DNA of 16,926 nucleotides from the NCBI GenBank assembly GCA_900317015.1, contig ONFH01000063.1:1-16926 (forward strand). Reading direction: 5' to 3'. Source of the stretch: an uncultured Erysipelotrichaceae bacterium (GTDB lineage Bacteria; Bacillota_I; Bacilli_A; Erysipelotrichales; Coprobacillaceae). Positions 7,705 through 16,226 of the stretch are shown one piece after another. Below the pieces are notes generated by a model that worked only from the letters and a program-made list of their open reading frames with translations, ran no database searches and was not told where the DNA came from. A program made the position numbers and the translations under genes. The number at the start of each line of letters is the position of its first letter. Position 1 is the stretch's first letter.

Positions 7705-8632
7705 TCTGTGATATCTTTCGTTTTGCTCTACGATAACCTCGTATAGGGACACTCAATGCGTCTAATATTGAAGAAGGAAATATCTTTTCAAAAGACTTTC
7801 CCTGTACTATATTTGCAAAAAGACTCTTGTAGTGCCCCTTCTCAAACGAAATTGCATCATATTTGCGTGATAACCAATATATTTGGTCTTCTGTTAAACT
7901 TTTTGAATCATCAAAGAAAAAGCCACCAAACCGCATAGACTTCCATTCTCTGATGGAATAACTATTAGGATATTTTGCAGTAACATAAGTACCAAAAGTC
8001 TCATACTCGCTAAAACCCGAAAAAGGTAATTCTTTTATATTAATACAACTTAAAACCTTTTCTTCAAATGACTGCCCCGGTAATGTATCACTTGAAGTTA
8101 TGTCAGAAATCATTTTCTTCATTAAAGATGTATTAACAATCATATGCTCAGCAATAAATGAGCCTTCGATTTGTTTTTGCAGACCAGGAAAAAGTGAACT
8201 AATAGTTTCAAAATAAGGTTGATGATATTCAGTCTTATAATCAAAAAAAGGTTTCCCATTATCGTCAAACATTTCTATTTTTTTTAATGGTATGGTGTCA
8301 CTATCCCATAATAAGTAATACTCATCTCTGCATTGAAGCGAATAATTTATTTTGATAAATTGCTGCACATACCATCCAGTTCTTCTAATAGCACGTTCAT
8401 CATTAGAGATAGTAGAGATATATTCTTTAACATGTTGAAAATTCACAATAGAATTTTCATTAATGAATTCTACACAATTATTATTAGAAACCATTTTTTC
8501 TACATCATTGTTTCCAATAATAATGATCTTATCTATCGGAAGATTATCAAAATACGATTTTTGGTTTGTTAATAATTTGGGTATGTCTTTTGAGATTGAT
8601 GGTACAACCAAAGGAAATTTTTTATTATTCAT
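7697..8632 (-). CDS. Putative glycosyltransferase, DUF6492-like
   Basis: A 311-residue soluble protein resembling the DUF6492 group found in polysaccharide loci. Visible features are an N-terminal strand/loop start (FPLVVPSISKDIPKLL), the conserved GWYVQQFIKI at 86-95, and LLWDSDTIPL at 107-116, whose DSD (110-112) is a probable DXD nucleotide-sugar/metal motif. FSGFSEYETFGTY at 204-216 is another conserved block. The fold is probably GT-A-like. The donor and acceptor cannot be read from sequence. It starts at ATG 8630-8632 with little ribosome-site signal, 29 bp after the flippase gene, and overlaps the regulator gene by 8 bp. The family assignment comes from memory of motifs and is moderately sure; a role in adding a sugar to the repeat unit is inference. 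Confidence 0.75.
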   Translation of the reverse strand: MNNKKFPLVVPSISKDIPKLLTNQKSYFDNLPIDKIIIIGNNDVEKMVSNNNCVEFINENSIVNFQHVKEYISTISNDERAIRRTGWYVQQFIKINYSLQCRDEYYLLWDSDTIPLKKIEMFDDNGKPFFDYKTEYHQPYFETISSLFPGLQKQIEGSFIAEHMIVNTSLMKKMISDITSSDTLPGQSFEEKVLSCINIKELPFSGFSEYETFGTYVTAKYPNSYSIREWKSMRFGGFFFDDSKSLTEDQIYWLSRKYDAISFEKGHYKSLFANIVQGKSFEKIFPSSILDALSVPIRGYRRAKRKISQNE

Positions 8633-8661
8633 AATCAGGTAATCAAATAATTTTAATTCGT

Positions 8662-10182
8662 TTAATGAGAATCATTGTGTGTTAAGCCTCGCAAAACGTT
8701 CAAAACAGTATCGTCACGCATAACAGCAAGACTTCCAAAGTAAATTAAAAAAGAAGCAACTACACAAACAATCAAATCCGCAAGGCCATTAAAAGAGAAG
8801 AGGCTTCTAATCCATAAGACAACAGATAATGTAATTACTGCTGATACAATTATTTTCATTAAATCCCTAATTTTGAGAAAAATAATTTTATCAACGTGTT
8901 TTGTTACTGTATACTCAGACAAAATTGTAGCTATTATAACTGCAATACTTGAAGCGAATGTTATTCCAAAGACTCCCCAACACTTTGAAAGTAATATGCT
9001 CAAAACAATGTTTATCCCTACAGCAATACAGCCATTAATCATAGGCCTTTTCATGTCGTTATAGGCATAGTGAACATTTATTAGAACTTCTCGTATTGCA
9101 AGAAATGGAAAGCCAAATGCATACCCCCTCATACATTGTGCAATAAGTCCAGCTCCAGAGCTCTCAATTGCACCATGTCCGAAAAGAACAGCAGAGATTT
9201 CATTAGATACAATAATATAAATGATACTAATTGGCACAATAATAGTGACAAACAGCTTCATCACCTGTCTGGCCTTATCAATGACAGGCTTTTTGTCGTT
9301 CTCTAATGCAAGTCCTGTAAAGTATGTAATTAAAATGGAACCAACTGCATAGATAAAAACTCCATTGATTATATCATTAGAAGCAATTTGTCCATAATAA
9401 AGTGCCGAAACGCTACCACTAATCAAATCAGATGCAATAGATTTATCAACAATGGCATTTAAATCAGCGACGGCATTTCCAAGCATAACCGGCAATGCAA
9501 GTAATATTATTGAACTAATTTCTCTGTCCCAATAGGGTTTTTTAATATTAACATCTGTCCTGTTATGTATTACAGAAACCAGGAAAAGAAAGTATATAAC
9601 ATAGCCAAGAATACTTGCCGCTATTAAAGCGGAAACGCCTAATTTACGACCAATAAGCAGGCAAATAATTATATATGTGACGCTTGTTATTATTCCGGAA
9701 AGTTTGCTATATGTAAAGAGTTCCTCACCATCTAGTACTGCACCTAAAACACTTGTAATACTGGCAATTAATAATGTTGGCGCTAGCAAGACCATATAGC
9801 GTGAAAGAACGGTTGTCTTGCTTTCATCATAGCTTGGGGCAAGAATACGACTTAAAAAAGGACTTAACATAATAAAAAGCACAAAAATGAGTACCGCAAA
9901 TATACATTGCATGAAAAGTACATTTGAAATGAACTGATTACGTCCTTCATTCCCACTTATTTTCTTTTTTGCAACATAAGTGCGGAGCATTGTTACAGCA
10001 AATGCAGCAAAGATAGCATTAATAATCGCTGCCACGAAGCCCTCAGCCATAAAATAAATGTCTGTCCCCTGATTTGCTCCAAAAATCCATCCAACAATTA
10101 ATTGTTTTAGAAATCCAACTATTTTACCTGCAAAAAGTATTATTACTACTGCAGCACTTGACTTTATGTATTTCTTATTCAT
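8662..10182 (-). CDS. MurJ/MviN-family lipid-linked oligosaccharide flippase
   Basis: Polytopic inner-membrane protein of 506 residues with hydrophobic segments along its whole length, consistent with the roughly 14-helix MOP exporter architecture. The N-terminal run GKIVGFLKQLIVGWIFGANQ followed by GTDIYFMAEG is the MurJ/MviN signature rather than classical Wzx. The family flips undecaprenyl-pyrophosphate-linked precursors across the membrane. Between a Wzy-like polymerase and glycosyltransferases, it most likely exports this locus's repeat unit, although a lipid II role cannot be excluded. I chose ATG at 10180-10182, preceded by TGGAAA. A reading from 10215 adds 11 residues and overlaps the polymerase gene by 41 bp; the chosen start overlaps by 8 bp. 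Base composition is AT-rich like its neighbours. Confidence 0.88.
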   Translation of the reverse strand: MNKKYIKSSAAVVIILFAGKIVGFLKQLIVGWIFGANQGTDIYFMAEGFVAAIINAIFAAFAVTMLRTYVAKKKISGNEGRNQFISNVLFMQCIFAVLIFVLFIMLSPFLSRILAPSYDESKTTVLSRYMVLLAPTLLIASITSVLGAVLDGEELFTYSKLSGIITSVTYIIICLLIGRKLGVSALIAASILGYVIYFLFLVSVIHNRTDVNIKKPYWDREISSIILLALPVMLGNAVADLNAIVDKSIASDLISGSVSALYYGQIASNDIINGVFIYAVGSILITYFTGLALENDKKPVIDKARQVMKLFVTIIVPISIIYIIVSNEISAVLFGHGAIESSGAGLIAQCMRGYAFGFPFLAIREVLINVHYAYNDMKRPMINGCIAVGINIVLSILLSKCWGVFGITFASSIAVIIATILSEYTVTKHVDKIIFLKIRDLMKIIVSAVITLSVVLWIRSLFSFNGLADLIVCVVASFLIYFGSLAVMRDDTVLNVLRGLTHNDSH

Positions 10183-11503
10183 TATATTTTCCAAAGTTTG
10201 GATATAACTTACCAATTGATTTCGTTACGGCACAAAAAGCATAAACACAAAAAACAACAACAAGCGACATCCATATACTATTTAACTGTCCTGATATTGC
10301 TTCTGCCATATAAAACATATAATAAAAGCAAACCGAGTAGATTAGCATCTTAAATGAACTTGTGGATTCTAAGATACAATTTTTAAAGACTTGTGCATAT
10401 ATAAAACCTAGTAAAAAAAGAATAACTACAACTCCAAATAATCCAAAATCCCAATATGTTTCACCAATTATTGTAGGAGATACGCCACCATTAAGGTGGA
10501 AAAAGACTTCAGAAAATCTTACAGACTTTGCTATAGGTTTATTTGGCCACAAAGATCTTGGAATTAATATAGTAAACATTTCAAAAATGGTCATATACCC
10601 ATATTGAAAATCATTAGAACCTTTTATGTTGTCAACAACCTTACCCACTACACCATATCCATCAACTCTATATATAAAAGAGAACAAATTCTTTGGATCA
10701 AGAGTCTGATGTGTAAGTGCTCTTACTGTTAACGTTTGATCTCCTCGAAATAATGAATAAGCCATCAATATAATCAATCCAATAATTCCAAAAAACAAGA
10801 TTGAAGATCCTTTTATTTTATTAATGTAGTAATTATATGATATTACATTTATACATGCTGCCGCCAATATAATGCCTCTAAATCCAAGTACAAAGGTTGG
10901 AATAACTGTTAGTAGGAACAGGAATACAAAGATTACTCTTATTTTTTTATTACCAATCACGTTCCTATGTCCCATGAGATAAATTGCTGATGACATTGGC
11001 AAAAAGCCATCAATTGCTAACATATAAATTCCATTACCTATCAATCCCGTATTTCTGAAAGTTTCAATATTAGTGAGGAAAGAAGAAATACCTCCATATT
11101 TTCGCATTAACATATACATGCCAAAATATCCAATTAATAAGAACACTATTGCCAAAAAGTCAGATGATAAAGTAGTAATATATGTATATACTGTCTTTTG
11201 ATGATTTCGTCCAGCAATAATTTTCACTCGTTTTCCACAATAATTACCAAAAGCAAAGGATGTAAATCCTAATATAACTAAAACACTTACTATAAATTCA
11301 GTATCATTGTTGAGCTGATGCGTAAATGCATTAGCTGGTGGATAATAATGGTAAAACAATCCGGAAATTGGCAAAATTAAAATATAGTAAAATTCGAATG
11401 CATATCTGACATTAAAAAAATCAAAAGTCTTATTCTTTCTATCACTATTTATTTGTAATAGAAGAATAGCAACACAAATAATTAAAGCTACCCAAACGTT
11501 CAT
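10175..11503 (-). CDS. wzy: Wzy-type oligosaccharide repeat-unit polymerase
   Basis: Integral membrane protein (442 residues) with about ten or more hydrophobic segments and a large polar stretch around residues 255-335. That stretch holds RGDQTL and IPRSLWPNKP, features typical of O-antigen/capsule polymerases of the PF14296-like group. Such proteins join flipped lipid-linked repeat units on the outer face of the membrane. Sequence identity within the group is low, so the call rests on topology, those short motifs and position between the fucosyltransferase and flippase genes. The ATG has an AAGGA site nine bases upstream. The gap from the GT11 gene is 15 bp. The coding sequence is among the most AT-rich of the window (12 G/C in the 60 bases from 10801), as is usual for wzy genes. 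Confidence 0.85.
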   Translation of the reverse strand: MNVWVALIICVAILLLQINSDRKNKTFDFFNVRYAFEFYYILILPISGLFYHYYPPANAFTHQLNNDTEFIVSVLVILGFTSFAFGNYCGKRVKIIAGRNHQKTVYTYITTLSSDFLAIVFLLIGYFGMYMLMRKYGGISSFLTNIETFRNTGLIGNGIYMLAIDGFLPMSSAIYLMGHRNVIGNKKIRVIFVFLFLLTVIPTFVLGFRGIILAAACINVISYNYYINKIKGSSILFFGIIGLIILMAYSLFRGDQTLTVRALTHQTLDPKNLFSFIYRVDGYGVVGKVVDNIKGSNDFQYGYMTIFEMFTILIPRSLWPNKPIAKSVRFSEVFFHLNGGVSPTIIGETYWDFGLFGVVVILFLLGFIYAQVFKNCILESTSSFKMLIYSVCFYYMFYMAEAISGQLNSIWMSLVVVFCVYAFCAVTKSIGKLYPNFGKYNE

Positions 11504-11518
11504 TAAAAAGTTTCCTTC

Positions 11519-12406
11519 TCAAACAGTAATTTTATACCAATTGCACGGAATAATATCATCGTTCCCCATATATTTATCAGGTGCTATAACAATTTTATTA
11601 TTATTTAGATTTAAATACGCAGCCCACCATGAGAATGTACTGTTCCCAATAATTTGATTTTGACACTTACTCATCAAATACCATTCTTCTAGGCCACTTA
11701 AATTACTAAAATAATGGCTTACAGAATCTAGATCATTTCCAATAACATTCTTTAATTCCGTTTTTGCCCCTTCAATATCATCACTAAATACAAAATAATG
11801 TGTTTCCATTTTTTTATTTTTCATCAATTTAATGGCTTCATCATAGTAATCTTTTCCAATAATTTTTAATCGACTATACCATCTACGATGGGTGCTTTTA
11901 TAGTCTCCATGTCTCACATGAACCGCTGTACTATTTATAGTCGAAAGTTTGTTTCCAAACGAAATCACTTCATCTCTAATCCCTAAAGGTACATAAAGCT
12001 GAATTAGATCATCTCTAACCCAATCGAAATATTTTGGGCATTGCCAATACCCATCAATATATGTATTAGAGATATTATAGTCATTAAGCGTCTGTAAATA
12101 GCGAAATCGCGATTCCTTAAGATAGTCTATTTTTTTTAATTCATAATGGGCATATTTAGGAATTCTTATAGCAATATTTAATATCTTTGAATTCATCAAT
12201 CTAATATCATAATTTTTTTGAGCATAGTTCTCAACACCATTATATTTTAAATTCAATTTTAATATTTCAGGTTCACGTAGATTTTGTTTATCAAACCATG
12301 AGGTATCTAGGATTATAGTTGTCCCTGTTTTTTTTGCTAACTGATACCCGTATGCGTATTGAAATAATTGGTTGCCTAACCCACCCCATAGTTTGATAAC
12401 AATCAT
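11519..12406 (-). CDS. GT11 alpha-1,2-fucosyltransferase-like enzyme
   Basis: Glycosyltransferase family 11 protein of 295 residues, normal for bacterial members. The N-terminus is the family hallmark GGLGNQLFQYA (8-18). Further conserved blocks are DGYWQCPKYF (118-127), the GDP-fucose-binding HVRHGDY (163-169), FSDD (207-210) and IGNSTFSWWAAYL (253-265). GT11 enzymes transfer L-fucose from GDP-fucose in alpha-1,2 linkage, usually to galactose; some homologues act on other acceptors, so linkage is inferred. The enzyme is cytoplasmic or membrane-associated and needs the donor made by the downstream gmd-fcl operon. The start is secure, with AGAAGGTG about eight bases upstream overlapping the end of the broken GT4 gene. 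The gap to that gene's original stop is only 7 bp. Confidence 0.94.
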   Translation of the reverse strand: MIVIKLWGGLGNQLFQYAYGYQLAKKTGTTIILDTSWFDKQNLREPEILKLNLKYNGVENYAQKNYDIRLMNSKILNIAIRIPKYAHYELKKIDYLKESRFRYLQTLNDYNISNTYIDGYWQCPKYFDWVRDDLIQLYVPLGIRDEVISFGNKLSTINSTAVHVRHGDYKSTHRRWYSRLKIIGKDYYDEAIKLMKNKKMETHYFVFSDDIEGAKTELKNVIGNDLDSVSHYFSNLSGLEEWYLMSKCQNQIIGNSTFSWWAAYLNLNNNKIVIAPDKYMGNDDIIPCNWYKITV

Positions 12407-12413
12407 TTTGAAA

Positions 12414-13642
12414 TCACCTTCTACTTAAAACATCTAAGATTACTTGCAAAAGTTTTTCGTTTTGAGCATTCATGTCGAATTTCATTGCTTATTTATTCGA
12501 ATTGTTTTTATAATATTTCAAATTATTATCAATTGAAACACTTTTTATTGCATTATAAAGACTATCTAGGTCACCAGGAATATAATTAACTCCAAGCTTT
12601 TCATTCTCATTGTGTTCAGCTATTTCTCCAGTTAGCGAATTTATCACAGCCAACTTAGCTGCTGTATAATAATAAAACTTATCTGGCATATCAACATTTG
12701 AACCTGCTGTATAAGTAGCCAGACCTATGTCACAATACTCATAAATTGGAATCAACTGATTCAGAAGTAACCTTCCAAGATAAAATAAATCATTTAGTTT
12801 CTTCGTTGATTCTTTTACTATGTTCTCATAAGCTCTGCTTCCAGCGACAAGAAACTTAATCTTTCCTCCGTTAAATCTCTCAGCGCATTTAATTAAAGTA
12901 GGGACATCATATGATGAGCCTAATGTACCAGCAAAAATGCACCATCCTTCATCCTTTCCTTTATTATTTAACTCATCTAGAAGTAATGCCTTTTCTGAAA
13001 AATTATTCCGGAATTTGCCTACATCAATTTCGTTATACACAAGAGCATATGGCTAATTTTTTAAAGAAGGCGATATCGATTGCATAAAATCCAAATAATG
13101 TTTACCTAACGCAATCGATCTATCCAAATTATTGGAGATTTCTTTTCTTCTTTTATATACGGGTTAAATAATATATTCATAAATTTTGATATGGGATTTT
13201 TTAAGGATTTGGCAATAAACTCCGGCCAGAAATCCATCTGATCATAAATAATCGGAATATCGTTTTTTTTGGAATATGCATATGCCGGCTTTCCCATGAT
13301 TAATGGATTCTCCGCCGCAAGTATTAGATTCGGTTTGTTATAATGTTTGAATTGTTTCATTAAATTTTTCACAAAAACAAAGTCCTTATAAATTTTCCCA
13401 ATTCCAAAATTCTTTTTATATGAAGTAGTAGGTACAAGTCTTATCGTAAAGTATTTACTTACATTAATATCTTTCCAACCATTTGCCCTTTTTCTCTTAA
13501 AGTGATGAGAAAAGGTGGCTGTCCACCATATTGTCTTAAACCCTTTATTAGCTAAATACTTTCCAAATTGATTGAAACTATATTCACGCCAGTTTTCTCC
13601 TTCAATTGGTCCGTATGGATTTATAAGCCATATTTCCTTCAT
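12414..13642 (-). pseudogene. Broken GT4 glycosyltransferase gene (three lesions)
   Basis: This is one GT4-type gene of about 409 codons, now split. The N-terminal part (13642 to about 13151) starts MKEIWLINPYGP and includes IIYDQMDFWPEF. It then leaves frame at an AAAA run (13151-13154) and ends at 13106. Adding one A restores the reading RRKEISNNLDRSIALGKHYL. That frame meets an in-frame TAG at 13053-13055 (next codons PYALVYNEIDVGKF) and continues through the donor-domain motif GTLGSSYD. It meets an in-frame TAA at 12489-12491, followed by 24 more codons (KFDMNAQNEKLLQVILDVL) typical of a GT4 C-terminus, and finally stops with TGA at 12414-12416. Both nonsense codons could come from glutamine codons by C-to-T change. 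The gene parallels its intact upstream neighbour in layout. It is probably non-functional; sequencing error could explain one lesion but hardly three. Confidence 0.88.
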
Positions 13643-13662
13643 CTAGTCTCGCTTTCTCAGTA

Positions 13663-14922
13663 TCACGAGGCTTGTTTAGTTTGCTGAAGAAGAATATCGA
13701 TAAGCTCTTGATGTGTCTTTTTTCTGTCAAATAGTTTCATGCAGGTAGTTCTTGCGTTTGCTCCCATTTCAATGCTTTCTTTTGGGTTATTATACAAGTG
13801 AAGAATCGCTTTCTCTAAAGAATGTATATCCTCTGCTATATAATTAATGCCGGCATTATTATCACTGACCAGTTTTTGCATTTCCATACTAGGTCCACAA
13901 TTAAGAATGGGTTTTCCGGCAGCAAAATAATCTGCTGCCTTGTTAATTATGCTTTGAGATGCCCTTGCTTTAATGCAATTAATTGAAATATCCCCTTTTA
14001 CTAAATTTGCCGCCATAAAATCATAATCAACGAACCCAAGAAATTCTGTGCCTTTTAGACCTTTCTCCCTAATATATTCCTTTAATTCTTGTTCTTCAGG
14101 TCCTTGGCCAAAAATTCTGAATCTTATATTTGTATATCCCTGATTATGCAACGCATTTACAGCATCTATAACTGTGACAAAATCATAGCTTGTGCCGATG
14201 GTTCCTACATAAGTAATCCAATATTCGTCTGCAACTTTATTGATCTTTTCAGCGTACTTCTTTACTCCATGGTCAAATTGATCAATCATCGCCCCGATGT
14301 AAACTGTTTTACTAAAACAATATCTATTATTGTATTTCTCTGCTAACTCTCTATATTCATCAGAGACAGCAACTATACCATCAGCATTGGCATACCCCAC
14401 CCTCACTTGTTTTTGGATAGGATATGTCAACAGATTATAAACTATATCATTCTTAAAAAAGAGCCTCAAAGAATCTGGCCAAAGGTCATTTACATCTATA
14501 ATTAATTTTGACTTAAATGCATCACATAATGATCTGATCTTTTTTGCAATGATTGGACTTGGCAAAGTCAAATAGACAGCATCATAATCCTTTCCCATAG
14601 CTTTGAACCACCGCAAAGCATCCTTTTCAAATTTCTTCCATGCCCAAAAACGATTTAATGAAATATTCTTTCTATAGGGTTTCATATGTATAAATCTTAT
14701 AGAATTCACATAGCCAGGATATTTTTTATAAAAGGATTCGATATTTCTTTGTTGCTTACTATAATGATTAAAATCCGATGTCAAAAAAGTCACATCAATA
14801 TTTCTTGAACTCATCAGTTCGAAAAGATACATTGTCCTTTTCAGCGCATGTTCTCCCGGTAAATAAACATAGGGATTAATCATTAATATCTTTGCATTAT
14901 TATTCTCCATAATGATACTCAT
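13663..14922 (-). CDS. GT4-family glycosyltransferase
   Basis: GT-B fold glycosyltransferase of 419 residues. The acceptor-side N-terminal domain starts ILMINPYVYLPGEHALKR and contains IIDVNDLWPDS (141-151). The nucleotide-sugar domain begins near 235 with VGTIGTSYDFVTVIDA, then RIFGQGPEEQELKEY (269-283), FLGFVDYD (294-301) and KAADYFAAGKPILN (328-341), where the conserved retaining-GT4 acidic position appears as D331 rather than the usual E. Donor and acceptor are not predictable. I chose ATG at 14920-14922, which has GGAG five bases upstream; ATG at 14910 is possible but its nearest good site is too far away. With this start the gene overlaps the acetyltransferase gene by 23 bp. Twenty bases separate it from the broken GT4. 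Confidence 0.9.
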   Translation of the reverse strand: MSIIMENNNAKILMINPYVYLPGEHALKRTMYLFELMSSRNIDVTFLTSDFNHYSKQQRNIESFYKKYPGYVNSIRFIHMKPYRKNISLNRFWAWKKFEKDALRWFKAMGKDYDAVYLTLPSPIIAKKIRSLCDAFKSKLIIDVNDLWPDSLRLFFKNDIVYNLLTYPIQKQVRVGYANADGIVAVSDEYRELAEKYNNRYCFSKTVYIGAMIDQFDHGVKKYAEKINKVADEYWITYVGTIGTSYDFVTVIDAVNALHNQGYTNIRFRIFGQGPEEQELKEYIREKGLKGTEFLGFVDYDFMAANLVKGDISINCIKARASQSIINKAADYFAAGKPILNCGPSMEMQKLVSDNNAGINYIAEDIHSLEKAILHLYNNPKESIEMGANARTTCMKLFDRKKTHQELIDILLQQTKQAS

Positions 14923-15523
14923 TCATTCTCCGGCCTTCACCTGTTGTATATTCTCGACTATGCTTAAATCCGTTCTTCTGGTAAAACTTATTAGCCCATT
15001 CATTGTTATCTGCATCAGTCTCAAGGCTTATATAAGCATAGGTATTGAAATCAGTTATCTGTTTAAGCTTATCGATAAGTTTGCTCCCAATACCCTTTCC
15101 CTCTGCTTTAGGATTTACGCCTATAGAAGCAAGCTCAACATATTTCTCTGTTCGCCTTACTTCATCACTCTTCTTAAAAGCACCTAGTAAGCGCTTTATG
15201 AATGATGGATGCTTAATAGCTGCACCTGCCGAGCACAATGCAAATGTAGCAAGATGTGATTTCATCAATCCTTTGTAAAACCTTGAATAGTCAAAAGAAT
15301 AAGCAAGAAATCCTAGCAGGTGATGATCACTATCTTCGGCAACAAGGATTCCTGAATCCGGATCTTCCAAATATCCTTTATATAAGGTCATGAGGAAACG
15401 AGGGCCTAATTGCGTTAGGAAGAAGTTAGGGAATGCCTTTATATGTAATTTGGCAATTCGTGGAATCAAAGATTCATCTGACTTATCAAGATTTCTAACT
15501 GTAATATTTGCAGTACCTGCCAT
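14900..15523 (-). CDS. GNAT-family N-acetyltransferase
   Basis: A 207-residue cytoplasmic acetyltransferase of the GNAT fold. The N-terminal AFPNFFLTQLGPRFL (30-44) resembles GNAT proteins seen in polysaccharide loci. The core acetyl-CoA loop is IGVNPKAEGKGIGSKLI (134-150), and the C-terminal NEWANKFYQKNGF (174-186) is the classic motif B region. It lies 4 bp after the sugar-phosphate transferase and two genes after a sugar aminotransferase, so the attractive role is N-acetylation of an amino-sugar nucleotide, comparable to WecD. This is inference from context; protein or small-molecule substrates are possible. The ATG has AAGGA eight bases upstream. The following GT4 gene overlaps it by 23 bp. 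Confidence 0.87.
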   Translation of the reverse strand: MAGTANITVRNLDKSDESLIPRIAKLHIKAFPNFFLTQLGPRFLMTLYKGYLEDPDSGILVAEDSDHHLLGFLAYSFDYSRFYKGLMKSHLATFALCSAGAAIKHPSFIKRLLGAFKKSDEVRRTEKYVELASIGVNPKAEGKGIGSKLIDKLKQITDFNTYAYISLETDADNNEWANKFYQKNGFKHSREYTTGEGRRMNEYHYGE

Positions 15524-15527
15524 CTAC

Positions 15528-16226
15528 TTATTCCTTACTCACCGCTCCAACGGTTTTAAACATCGTTCCGATTTCTCCTAAGAAGCTGAACTTTTTTATG
15601 CTTTCGAGGTTCCATTTCATCTTGCCTGGGAGCACATCTCTCATATAAACGAGATCCACATCATCCGCTTCTTCCAAGAGCCTGGCTTCATCCTTATATT
15701 TAATACTTGCCTCACTTGTTATCCCAGCTGGTAACAGCAGCGTCGCGTAGTACGCTTTGTTGTACTTTCCGTACTGCTTTACGTATTTTACAGCTTCGGG
15801 TCTGGTTCCCACGAAAGACATATTCCCATCTAAGACGTCGAAGAGCTGAGGAAGTTCATCTAAACGCTTATCTCTAAGTTTTGCTCCAACGTTCGTGATA
15901 CGGCTGTCATGATCTACCGTAACGGTGGAACCTTTGCGATCTGCCCCATCGACCATCGTGCGGAACTTATGGATTTTGAACTTCTTACCGTAAGTGGTAA
16001 CACGCTCCTGCCGATAAAACACCGGACCCGGAGAATCACGTTTTATTTCTATTGCGATAACACTCATAGGGATGGCGAGGATGACGAGTAACACAGAACC
16101 AGCTACAACATCAAAAGCTCGTTTCAGAATCAAAGAACCTTTATGCCGTTTAAGAACTTCGTAGTATGGCCTCACCTCGTCAACACGCATAAAGTCAGGG
16201 AGGTCTTCCCAATTTTTCAATAACAT
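15528..16226 (-). CDS. Polyprenyl-phosphate sugar-phosphate transferase (initiating)
   Basis: Bacterial sugar transferase (PF02397, monotopic PGT like PglC and WbaP's C-terminal domain), 232 residues. It moves a sugar-1-phosphate from a nucleotide sugar to undecaprenyl phosphate and so starts the repeat unit on the inner membrane face. A single hydrophobic re-entrant helix lies at about 36-60, followed by SPGPVFYRQERV (65-76), KFRTM (87-91), RLDELPQL with the catalytic DE dyad (D123-E124), and GNMSFVGTRPE (134-144). It is the short form without the WbaP N-terminal membrane domain. The start at 16226 has only a distant GGGAG about 13 bases upstream, so an internal ATG at 16190 is possible. Its sugar is unknown; the flanking aminotransferase and GNAT suggest an N-acetylated amino sugar. 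Confidence 0.93.
   Translation of the reverse strand: MLLKNWEDLPDFMRVDEVRPYYEVLKRHKGSLILKRAFDVVAGSVLLVILAIPMSVIAIEIKRDSPGPVFYRQERVTTYGKKFKIHKFRTMVDGADRKGSTVTVDHDSRITNVGAKLRDKRLDELPQLFDVLDGNMSFVGTRPEAVKYVKQYGKYNKAYYATLLLPAGITSEASIKYKDEARLLEEADDVDLVYMRDVLPGKMKWNLESIKKFSFLGEIGTMFKTVGAVSKE

Noticed and set aside
7705..7752. GTG start adding 16 residues to the AraC-family protein
   Set aside because: It would deepen the overlap with the previous gene without a better ribosome site, and the added residues are not typical of the family.
12489..13040. A separate 183-residue protein starting with GTG
   Set aside because: It begins in the middle of a GT4 donor-domain region, lacks an N-terminal domain and a ribosome site, and continues the broken upstream frame; it is the 3' part of the pseudogene.
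13141..13160. Programmed -1 frameshifting at the A-rich stretch in the broken GT4 gene
   Set aside because: A -1 slip would restore the frame, but no canonical slippery heptamer fits the frame and two further in-frame stop codons (13053-13055 and 12489-12491) would still block translation.
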